A stretch of DNA of 64,000 bases from Erythrobacteraceae bacterium (GTDB taxonomy: Bacteria; Pseudomonadota; Alphaproteobacteria; Sphingomonadales; Sphingomonadaceae), in NCBI GenBank assembly GCA_027486035.1, contig JAIXPX010000049.1, positions 1-64,000 on the forward strand, written 5' to 3'. Shown here one piece after another: positions 48,703 through 55,980 of the stretch. The translations under genes and the position numbers were made by a program. Each line of letters opens with the position of its first letter. Positions within the stretch are counted from its first letter, which is position 1. Below the pieces are notes generated by a model. That model was given only the letters and a program-made list of their open reading frames with translations. It did not search any database and was not told the origin of the DNA.

Positions 48703-48805
48703 GGCCCACCCCCAACCCCGACACCCGCCCCGGCCCCAGAGCCGGGGGCAAGCGGGAGGGGAGCGAGACTTGCCAGCTTGCTGGCTAGTCGCAGCGGGGT
48801 GGGCC
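48703..48805. repeat. Multi-hairpin palindromic intergenic element
   Basis: Perfect 10-base outer arms (48703-48712 and 48796-48805) enclose two further hairpins: GCCCCGGC/GCCGGGGGC near 48727-48749, and a 13-base one at 48763-48792 (GCGAGACTTGCCAGC-type arm). It fills the space between the phasin terminator and clpS and has no coding content. It resembles a folded repeat rather than a promoter; its role is unknown. Confidence 0.65.
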
Positions 48806-48872
48806 CTCATCGGATCAAACAATTCCCACGCAGTGCTTGCACCAGCCCAAGCGAATCCCATAATGGAGTGCC

Positions 48873-49280
48873 ATGCCCGACCCCGCCCTCGCCTCCCTCG
48901 CGCAAAGCGACGCGCTGCCCCTTTGGGCGGTGCTGCCCCCGCGCGCCGAGGATGAGGACGACGCCGGCAAGGATGCAGGCGGCCAGGGCCAAGTCGGGGT
49001 CGCCACCAAGACCCGCGCCAAGCCCAAGAAGCCGAGCCAGTACAAGGTGCTGATGCTCAACGACGATTACACCCCGATGGAATTCGTGGTGCTTGTCCTC
49101 AAGCGCTTCTTTGCCATGGACCTCGAACAGGCAACCCGCGTGATGCTTCACGTCCACCAGCGCGGCGTGGGCGTGTGCGGCATCTTCACCTATGAAGTCG
49201 CCGAGACCAAGGTGAACCAGGTGATGGACTTTGCCAGGGCGAACCAGCACCCGCTCCAGTGCACGCTCGAAAAGGCCTGA
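48873..49280 (+). CDS. clpS: ATP-dependent Clp protease adaptor ClpS
   Basis: A 135-residue adaptor that delivers N-degron substrates to ClpAP. The ClpS core begins at about 55: [24 protein letters not shown], with NDDYTPM as the N-degron pocket region, then [25 protein letters not shown]. The N-terminal 50 residues are acidic and then Lys-rich, longer than in E. coli but normal for alphaproteobacteria. clpA is not in the window. Confidence 0.95.
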   Translation: MPDPALASLAQSDALPLWAVLPPRAEDEDDAGKDAGGQGQVGVATKTRAKPKKPSQYKVLMLNDDYTPMEFVVLVLKRFFAMDLEQATRVMLHVHQRGVGVCGIFTYEVAETKVNQVMDFARANQHPLQCTLEKA

Positions 49281-49396
49281 TCCGGCGCACAGGCCCGGCG
49301 ATCTGCACCGCAGACCGGTATTTGGGGGCATGACGCGCGGGCCCGAAGCCGCTAGGGCTGGCACGCCAGCGCGCAACCCGACGGACCAGACGCCCC

Positions 49397-50635
49397 TTGC
49401 TCAACCGCCTGCCCAGCATTGATCGCTACATCCTGCGGCTCACCGTCGTGCCGATGCTCGGCGTCTTCGCGCTCGCGGCCTCGCTGCTGACGCTCGACAA
49501 GATGCTGCGCCTGTTCGATTTCGTCGCGGTCGAGGGCGGGCCGGTCGATGTGGTGTTCAAGATGCTCGGCGCGCTGGTGCCCGAATATGCCAGCCTTGCG
49601 ATTCCGCTCGGCCTGCTGCTCGGCGTGCTGCTGGCCTTCCGGAAGCTTGCCACCTCCTCCGAGCTCGACACGATGCGCGCGGTCGGCCTGTCCTACAACC
49701 GCCTGCTCCGGATGCCCTACGCGATCACGCTGGTGCTGGTGGCGATCAACGTCGCGCTGGTGTTCTACATCCAGCCGATCAGCCGCTATTACTACGAGCA
49801 GATGGAATACGAGCTGCGCTCGGGCGCGCTCGGCGCTTCGATCAAGGTCGGCGAGTTCACCACCTTGGCCGACCGCATGGCCCTGCGCATCGAGGCGAGC
49901 GAGGATGACGGGCGCCGCCTCGTCGGCATCTTCGCGCGGGTCGCCAACAAGAAGGGTCAGGTGCTCTCCATCTCGGCGCGCGAGGGCGCCTTTCTCGCCA
50001 CCAGGGACAATCCCGACACGATCATCCTGCGCCTTACCGAAGGGACGATCATCCAGGATACCGGGCTCAAGGGCCAGACCCCGCGGGTGCTGAGCTTCAG
50101 CCGCCACGATCTGCCGATCGATCTGCCTGCGATCGAGAAATTCCGCGCGCGGGGCGACGAAACGCGCGAATACATCCTGCCCGAACTGCTCAGGATCGGC
50201 TGGAACGCCGCCAGCCCCCCGAAGGCGCGCGATGCCAGCGTGGCGAGCTTCAATTTCCGGCTGGTGGAAATCGTGATGATGTTCCTGATGCCGCTGCTGG
50301 CGGTGGCCCTGGCGATCCCGCCCAAGCGTTCGACCAGCGCGCTCGGGGTCTTTGTCTCGATCGTGATGGTGGTCGCCTATCACAAGGTCAATCAATATGG
50401 CGAGGATGTCGCTTCGCTCGGCCGGCTCGATCCGATCCTTGCGTTCTGGATCCCCTTCGTCCTGTTCGCCGGTCTGATCGTGTGGATGTATTACCGCGTC
50501 GCCTATGTGCCGGGCGGACAGGCGATCGGCGCGCTGGAGATGGCCTTTGCCAAGCTGTCGAAGCGCGTGACGCGCCTGTTCGCGCGCAAGGCCGGGCGGG
50601 GCAGCGCCGGTTTGACGGCGGCCCCGGCGGAATAG
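49397..50635 (+). CDS. lptF: LPS export permease LptF
   Basis: A 412-residue inner-membrane protein of the LptF/LptG (YjgP/YjgQ) family. Three N-terminal helices (SIDRYILRLTVVPMLGVFAL, PEYASLAIPLGLLLGVLLAF), a central periplasmic jellyroll and three C-terminal helices are visible. With LptG and the LptB ATPase it extracts LPS from the inner membrane. The start is a TTG at 49397; no clear ATG alternative fits. lptG follows seven bases later. Confidence 0.9.
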   Translation: MLNRLPSIDRYILRLTVVPMLGVFALAASLLTLDKMLRLFDFVAVEGGPVDVVFKMLGALVPEYASLAIPLGLLLGVLLAFRKLATSSELDTMRAVGLSYNRLLRMPYAITLVLVAINVALVFYIQPISRYYYEQMEYELRSGALGASIKVGEFTTLADRMALRIEASEDDGRRLVGIFARVANKKGQVLSISAREGAFLATRDNPDTIILRLTEGTIIQDTGLKGQTPRVLSFSRHDLPIDLPAIEKFRARGDETREYILPELLRIGWNAASPPKARDASVASFNFRLVEIVMMFLMPLLAVALAIPPKRSTSALGVFVSIVMVVAYHKVNQYGEDVASLGRLDPILAFWIPFVLFAGLIVWMYYRVAYVPGGQAIGALEMAFAKLSKRVTRLFARKAGRGSAGLTAAPAE

Positions 50636-50642
50636 GCGCACG

Positions 50643-51749
50643 ATGCTCGATTTCTTCCCCTCCCGCACGCTCACCTACTATCTGGCGAAGCTGTTCATCG
50701 TCCGCATTCTTGCCGTGCTGGTGATGCTGGTGCTGGTGCTGCTGGCGCTCGATCTGCTGGCGGAGACCGGCGACATCCTCGCCGCGCCCGGCAACGGGCA
50801 GGGTGAGGTGCTGCAATATGCCTCACTGCGCGCGCCGCAGCTTGCCGCGCGCTTCCTGCCCTACTCGGTGCTGCTGGCGACGCTGATCACGCTGGTGACG
50901 CTCAACCAGAATTCCGAGGTGGTGGCGATGAAGGCGGCAGGGCTCAGCGCGCATCAGGTGCTCGCCCCGCTGCTGCTGACGGCGGCGCTGGTGTCGGGGC
51001 TGAGCTTCGCCTTCAACGAACGAGTCGTCACCCGCGCGAACGCCACGCTCGCCGCATGGCAGGCGGCCGAATACGGCCCGATCCCCGCAGCGACGAGCGG
51101 CGCGGGCAAGCCGCGGGCGAACATCTACCTCACCGACGGGCAGAATATCCTGTCAGCCGCCACCATGACCGGCGCGGGCGAGAGGATCGTGCTGACCGGC
51201 GTGACCTGGTACGCGCGCGGCCCCGGCGGGATCATCCGCGAACAGGTCCGCGCCCCCCGCGCCGCCTACGCCGGCCCCGGCTGGCGGATGGAGCAGGCCG
51301 TTCGCTTCGACGTCGCGGGCGCGGTGACCGAGCGGTCGGCCGCGCTGGTGGTGGGCGAGGGCCTCTCGCCCGAACGGATCATGCTGCAATCGGTCGATGC
51401 CGATGCGCAGAGCTTCTGGGAACTCAAGCACTCGATCGACGCCTACGAGGCAGCCGGGCGCAACACCGACGAGATGCGCGCCAAGTGGTGGCACCGCCTG
51501 GCAGGGCCGCTCTCGGCGCTGCTCATGCCCTTGCTGGGTTCGGTCGCGGCCTTCGGCCTCGCGCGGTCGGGCCAGCTCTTCGTGCGCGCGATCATCGGCA
51601 TGGCGCTGGGCTTTGCCTATTTCGTCGTCGACAACGCGGCGCTGGCGATGGGCAGCTTTGGCGGATACCCCCCGCTGCTCGCGGCCTGGGCGCCGTTCCT
51701 GCTGTTCCTGCTGGTCGGCGAGACGGTGCTGATCCGGACCGAGGAGTGA
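50643..51749 (+). CDS. lptG: LPS export permease LptG
   Basis: A 368-residue partner of LptF with the same layout. FPSRTLTYYLAKLFIVRILAVLVMLV is the first helix, FLPYSVLLATLITLVTLNQNSEVVAMKAAGLSAHQ carries the family loop contacting LptB, and RLAGPLSALLMPLLGSVAAF lies in the C-terminal membrane part. It completes the transporter. Its stop overlaps the GNAT gene start (GTGA). Confidence 0.92.
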   Translation: MLDFFPSRTLTYYLAKLFIVRILAVLVMLVLVLLALDLLAETGDILAAPGNGQGEVLQYASLRAPQLAARFLPYSVLLATLITLVTLNQNSEVVAMKAAGLSAHQVLAPLLLTAALVSGLSFAFNERVVTRANATLAAWQAAEYGPIPAATSGAGKPRANIYLTDGQNILSAATMTGAGERIVLTGVTWYARGPGGIIREQVRAPRAAYAGPGWRMEQAVRFDVAGAVTERSAALVVGEGLSPERIMLQSVDADAQSFWELKHSIDAYEAAGRNTDEMRAKWWHRLAGPLSALLMPLLGSVAAFGLARSGQLFVRAIIGMALGFAYFVVDNAALAMGSFGGYPPLLAAWAPFLLFLLVGETVLIRTEE

Positions 51750-52264
51750 GCGGTTACCGCATCAGGCTGGCGCGCGTCGAGGACGCAGCGGCCTTTCATC
51801 GGGTCGAGGACGATGCGGCAAGTCTGCTGCGGGAAGAGCCGTCGCTTGCCGGAACAGTCATTCCGCCGACCGCCTCGGCTGCCGACCACGCCCGGATCAT
51901 CGCCAAGGGGCGCAGCCTCGCGGCACTCCATGATGATGGCATTATCGGATTTGCCGCGATCCGCACCGTCGGTCGGGAGCTTCACCTGGCCGAACTCAGC
52001 GTCGCCCGCGCGCACCAGCGCTGCGGCGTGGGCTCCCTGCTGATCCGGGCGATGATGATCGACGCGCGCAATTCGGGCTACCGCGCGATCACGCTCAACA
52101 CCTATCGCGACATCCCCTGGAATGCGCCGTTCTATGCCCGCTTCGGCTTTGTGGAAGTCGAGAACTTCGAGGGCCGCGATTATCTTGCGGAAGGCCGCGA
52201 GGGAGCTGCCGCCCTCGGCGTGCCGATGGACCGCCGCTGCGCGATGATCTGCTTTCTGGAGTGA
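51746..52264 (+). CDS. GNAT-family N-acetyltransferase
   Basis: A 172-residue acetyltransferase. The acetyl-CoA loop is seen as LSVARAHQRCGVGSLLIRAMM (Q/RxxGxG/A type), followed by NAPFYARFGFVEVE, the usual C-terminal motif. The substrate cannot be predicted. The GTG start overlaps the lptG stop, so it is co-translated with lptFG, although a link to LPS is not established. Confidence 0.85.
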   Translation: MSGYRIRLARVEDAAAFHRVEDDAASLLREEPSLAGTVIPPTASAADHARIIAKGRSLAALHDDGIIGFAAIRTVGRELHLAELSVARAHQRCGVGSLLIRAMMIDARNSGYRAITLNTYRDIPWNAPFYARFGFVEVENFEGRDYLAEGREGAAALGVPMDRRCAMICFLE

Positions 52265-52274
52265 AACCCGGCGC

Positions 52275-53366
52275 CTAGGCGCGGCGCCCCATCGTGCTCT
52301 TCGCGATCCGGCCGACCAGCGTCAGCATCCCCGGGTGGTTCGCGCCCTCGTAGGTCGAGCCGGTGCCGAGCTCGCGCGCCAGGCGCCGGTGCGCTTCGGG
52401 CAGATCGTGATAGGGCATCGAGGGCATGAGGTGGTGCAGCGCATGGTAGCGCAGGCCCACCGGCGCCCAGATCTCGGCGGCCAGGCCCGGCGGGGGGACA
52501 TTCACCGAGTCGAGGAACTGCGCGGTGACGGTCATCGCCTCGCCCTCGTTTTCCCACAGGTGGGCGACGAGCGTTCTCAGCTGGTTGAGCACAGCGGCGA
52601 AGGACAGGATCGCCATCCCCGTCGCGAGCGGCTGCCAGCCGAACACGAAGAGCGACGCGATCAGCGCCATCGCCCACAGGCTCGCGCCCGCCTCCTGCCA
52701 GCGCACCCGGCCGATAAAGTCGCCCTCGGGGGCCTTGCGGCGGAACGCGGGGTTGATCGAGAGCGCCGAGAAGCGCTCCCACACGAATGTGCGCAGTGGC
52801 GGGACGACGAGCCCGATTGGATAGAGCACGCCGAAGCGCAGCAGCAGGCCGACCGGCAGCATGATCGCTATAGCCACGAAGAGCGGCAGGCTCCACGGCT
52901 TCATCAGCGCGAGGGGGAGATATTCCGGATCCTCGATGGTGCCGTATTGCGTGCGCTTGTGGTGGATGGTGTGGACGCCCTCGTACATGAAGGAGGGCGT
53001 CAGCATCGGGATGCCGACGATGAGGTTCCACCCCGTGCGAAAGCCCGGCAGGGCATCGCGGTGGATGTGGGTCAGCTCGTGGATGAACATCAGCGCGCGG
53101 TAGAGCGCCAGCGCCGCGACGAGCCCGGCGGCAAGCTTCGCGCCGAGGCTCTCCGAGGCGATCGCCACCGCGATACCCGCATAGCCGATGCCCGCCGACA
53201 GCAGCATGTCGGGCCAGTAGATGCCGGCCCTGGCCTCGCCCAGCCCCTTGGTGAGGTCGCGCGCGGCGCGCAGCATCGCCTTGTCGTCCTCGGCCATGAA
53301 CTGGACGCGTGTCGCCTTGGCGGGCGCGGCAGGGATGATCTGGTGCACAGTCATTTCGGGGGTCAT
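52275..53366 (-). CDS. Membrane fatty acid desaturase / hydroxylase-like protein
   Basis: A 363-residue membrane protein with the three histidine clusters of integral-membrane di-iron enzymes: HELTHIH (about 95-101), HTIHHKR (about 132) and HALHHLMP (about 314). Four to six hydrophobic segments surround them. It should desaturate or hydroxylate an acyl chain or a carotenoid-like lipid; the exact substrate is not readable. Two starts (MTPEM and MTVH) are possible near 53366. Confidence 0.85.
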   Translation of the reverse strand: MTPEMTVHQIIPAAPAKATRVQFMAEDDKAMLRAARDLTKGLGEARAGIYWPDMLLSAGIGYAGIAVAIASESLGAKLAAGLVAALALYRALMFIHELTHIHRDALPGFRTGWNLIVGIPMLTPSFMYEGVHTIHHKRTQYGTIEDPEYLPLALMKPWSLPLFVAIAIMLPVGLLLRFGVLYPIGLVVPPLRTFVWERFSALSINPAFRRKAPEGDFIGRVRWQEAGASLWAMALIASLFVFGWQPLATGMAILSFAAVLNQLRTLVAHLWENEGEAMTVTAQFLDSVNVPPPGLAAEIWAPVGLRYHALHHLMPSMPYHDLPEAHRRLARELGTGSTYEGANHPGMLTLVGRIAKSTMGRRA

Positions 53367-53510
53367 GTCGGCAAATCCTGAAGGCCGCCCTAGCCCAAAA
53401 CGGGCGTGCGGCCAAACGCGTCTTGTTGGTCAATGTGATCGATAGCCTTGCGCAGATGACGCGGGCGCGACACAGACACCTTAATCAGGTGCAAATACGA
53501 GGGTTCCAGC

Positions 53511-54686
53511 GTGACGGATGCGGCCAGCCACAAGGCAGAGATAGTGATCGTGCCCGTGACCGACAAACGCGGGCGGGCGGCCTTTGTCGATTGCGGCCGC
53601 GCCTTCTCCGACCGCCTGCCCCACTTCGTCCCGCAGATCCGCGCCGAGCAGATCGAGCTGGTCGATCCGGCGAAGAACCCCTTCTTCGGCCATGCCCGCG
53701 TGCAGCTGTTCATCGCGATGCGCGGCGGCACGCCGGTGGGGCGGATTTCGGCCCATATCGACGAGCTCGCCCTCGCCATGCCGGCCGAACAGGGCTTCGG
53801 CCCGGGCACCGGCTTCTTCGGCTATTTCGACGCCGAGGACGAGGCCGTCGCGCGCACCCTGCTGACCACCGCCGAGGGCTGGCTGGTGGGCGAGGGAATG
53901 ACCCGCGTGCTCGGCCCGATCTCGCTTTCGATCTGGGAAGAGCCCGGCCTGCTGGTCAAGGGCCAGGACCACGCGCCAATGCTGATGATGGGCCATCACC
54001 CCGCGCATTACGCAGGCTGGATCGAGGCGGCGGGCTATACCCGCGCCAAGACGCTCTACACCTATGATCTCGACATCTCGAAACCCTTCCCCCCGCTGGT
54101 GCAGCGGATCGTGCAGTCCGGGCACAAGAACGCGCGGATCAATGTCCGCCCCGTGCGCAAGGCCGATTGGGACAAGGAGGTGGCGACGATCCTCGGCATC
54201 CTCAACGATGCGTGGTCGGACAACTGGGGCTTCGTGCCCTTCAGCCCGGCCGAGGTCGCCTATGCGGGCAAGAAGCTGCGCCCGATCATCAAGGAAGAGC
54301 TCAACATGATCGCCGAGCTCGACGGGCGGCCGGTCGCCTTCATGCTGACCTTCCCTGACGTTAACGACGCGCTGGCGAAGATCAGGGGCAAGCTGTTCCC
54401 GTTCGGCTGGATCACCATGCTGCGCTGGCTGCGCCACCCCAAGGGCGCCGGGATGCGGGTGCCGCTGATGGGAGTGCTCAAGGAGTTCCACAGCAGCCGC
54501 CTCGCCAGCCAGCTTGCCTTCATGATGATCGAGGCGATCCGCCAGCAGGCCAACGGCAAGTACGGCTCGGTCCGCGGCGAGATCGGCTGGATCCTCGAGG
54601 ACAATCAGGGGATGGTGGCGATCGCCGACACGATCCAGAGCACGATCAACCGCGAATACGCGATCTATGGGAAGGGATTGGCGTAA
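53511..54686 (+). CDS. Large GNAT-like protein of unknown function (YghO-like)
   Basis: A 391-residue cytoplasmic protein. Repeated acetyltransferase-like segments occur: GTPVGRISAHIDELAL with GFFGYFDAEDEAVARTLLTTAEGWLVGEGMTRVLGPIS, and a second unit with ELDGRPVAFMLTFPDVNDAL. It fits a group described as YghO-like or GNAT proteins, some of them mislabelled dATP pyrophosphohydrolase; no nudix box is present here. The substrate is unknown. The start is a GTG. A terminator follows at 54737. Confidence 0.7.
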   Translation: MTDAASHKAEIVIVPVTDKRGRAAFVDCGRAFSDRLPHFVPQIRAEQIELVDPAKNPFFGHARVQLFIAMRGGTPVGRISAHIDELALAMPAEQGFGPGTGFFGYFDAEDEAVARTLLTTAEGWLVGEGMTRVLGPISLSIWEEPGLLVKGQDHAPMLMMGHHPAHYAGWIEAAGYTRAKTLYTYDLDISKPFPPLVQRIVQSGHKNARINVRPVRKADWDKEVATILGILNDAWSDNWGFVPFSPAEVAYAGKKLRPIIKEELNMIAELDGRPVAFMLTFPDVNDALAKIRGKLFPFGWITMLRWLRHPKGAGMRVPLMGVLKEFHSSRLASQLAFMMIEAIRQQANGKYGSVRGEIGWILEDNQGMVAIADTIQSTINREYAIYGKGLA

Positions 54687-54736
54687 GCGATCGCGCTCGC
54701 GCGCGATGCAGACCACCAAAGGTGACCCCAACGAAA

Positions 54737-54770
54737 AAAGGCCTCCGTTGCCGAAACAACGGAGGCCTTT
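54737..54770 (+). terminator. Rho-independent terminator
   Basis: A 14-bp perfect stem (AAAGGCCTCCGTTG / CAACGGAGGCCTTT) with a 6-base loop and T/A-rich flanks. It ends the YghO-like gene. Just before it, 54700-54717 repeats the left flank of the palindromic element at 55830. Confidence 0.9.
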
Positions 54771-55016
54771 CGGGATCGTATCACCAGCCGCTTGGACGGG
54801 AGGGGGGTCTCGGCGGTGACATGAGGAAAAATGCTCGTCCGGGAAAGCGGTTCCCGGGCAAGGGAAAATTTTTTCCTCCCTTACCGAACCTCCGAAAATA
54901 TCTATTTCCTGCAAAGGCTTGCGCGTCAGCCGCGACGGCAGGGGCAGGACGCGCTATGGCTGCGAATCAAGCGGTCCGGCACCTTTGCCGCGCCGCCGAC
55001 CAGCGAAAGGTACCCC
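54771..55016. other. phyR upstream region without a gene
   Basis: About 250 bases between the terminator and phyR. It contains an AT-rich patch with GGGAAAATTTTTTCCTCCC (about 54860-54880), an imperfect palindrome. No convincing plus-strand GGAAC...CGTT EcfG promoter was found here. The phyR promoter presumably lies in this stretch. Confidence 0.4.
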
Positions 55017-55805
55017 ATGTCCCTCGCCAGCCAGATCGCGGCCAACCTCCCCTTCCTGCGCCGCTATGCCCGCGCGCTGACCGGATCGCAGGCCAGCGGC
55101 GATGCCTTCGTGCGCGAGATGCTCGAAGGCGTGCTCGCCGACGAGGAGCTCAAGGCCAGCCTCGTCGGCGGGCGCGTGCCGCTCTACCGCGCCTTCGGCA
55201 AGGTCTGGGCCAGCGGCTCGCGCGGGGTTGGAAGCCATTCGGCCACCAGCGAGCACGAGGCCGGCGCGCAGGCGCGGCTGGGCGTCATCACCCCGCCCGC
55301 GCGTCAGGCGCTGCTGCTCACCACGCTCGAGGATTTCACCATTCCCGAGGCCGCCGCGATCCTCGAGAAGACGCCCGAGGAGGTCGCCGCACTGGTCGCC
55401 GAGGCGATCGCCGAGATCGAACGCGAACAGACCACTTCTGTGCTGATCATCGAGGATGAACCGCTGATCGCGATGCAGCTCGAAGACCTCGTGACCGGCC
55501 TCGGCCACACCGTCAGCGGCACGGCGGCCACCCGCACCCAGGCGCGCGCGGCGGTGGCCGAGGCGATGCCGGGACTGGTGCTGGCCGATATCCAGCTTGC
55601 CGACGGCTCCTCGGGCCTCGATGCGGTGGACGATATTCTTTCGGTCGGATCGATGCCGGTGATCTTCATCACCGCCTATCCGGAGCGATTGCTGACCGGC
55701 GACCGGCCCGAGCCGACCTATCTCGTCACCAAGCCCTTCCAGGAAGCGACCGTGCGCGCCGCGATCAGCCAGGCGCTGTTCTTCGGATCGACGCGGCCGT
55801 TGTAG
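55017..55805 (+). CDS. phyR: General stress response regulator PhyR
   Basis: A 262-residue anti-anti-sigma protein. Residues 1-135 are a sigma-factor-like (ECF) domain without DNA-binding function; residues about 140-262 are a receiver domain with acid pair E146/D147, phosphoacceptor D191 (LVLADIQLAD), T219 and K239. When phosphorylated, the sigma-like part binds NepR and frees EcfG. nepR and ecfG lie 2 kb away with a candidate kinase between. The ATG at 55017 matches the family start MSLASQIAANLPFLRRYARALTG. Confidence 0.96.
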   Translation: MSLASQIAANLPFLRRYARALTGSQASGDAFVREMLEGVLADEELKASLVGGRVPLYRAFGKVWASGSRGVGSHSATSEHEAGAQARLGVITPPARQALLLTTLEDFTIPEAAAILEKTPEEVAALVAEAIAEIEREQTTSVLIIEDEPLIAMQLEDLVTGLGHTVSGTAATRTQARAAVAEAMPGLVLADIQLADGSSGLDAVDDILSVGSMPVIFITAYPERLLTGDRPEPTYLVTKPFQEATVRAAISQALFFGSTRPL

Positions 55806-55829
55806 GTTGTCGTCGCGCTTACGCGCGAT

Positions 55830-55959
55830 GCAGACCACCCGCCCCGCCTCCCCACCCGGCCACCATAGCATAGTGGTACTATTGGTGGCCGGCCCCTCGG
55901 CGAAAACGTCCCCCGGACGTTTTCGTAACCCTCGGACGGAGGCGGGGCGGGTGGTCTGC
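55830..55959. repeat. Long palindromic element, copy 2, interrupted on one arm
   Basis: The left arm (55830-55865) and loop (55866-55882) match copy 1 at 16393-16445. The right arm is split into 55883-55892 and 55938-55959. A 45-base insert between them replaces GTGG and itself forms a hairpin, GAAAACGTCC/GGACGTTTTC. The outer bases differ from copy 1, but pairing is kept (GCAGACCACCC with GGGTGGTCTGC). It lies between the convergent phyR and kinase genes. Confidence 0.85.
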
Positions 55960-55980
55960 GCCACCGAAGGTGGCCGAAAT

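Noticed and set aside
53511-54686. dATP pyrophosphohydrolase
   Set aside because: No nudix box; acetyltransferase-like segments are seen instead.
54860-54885. EcfG promoter in front of phyR
   Set aside because: The GGAAA-type sequences there have no CGTT at 16-17 bases on the plus strand.
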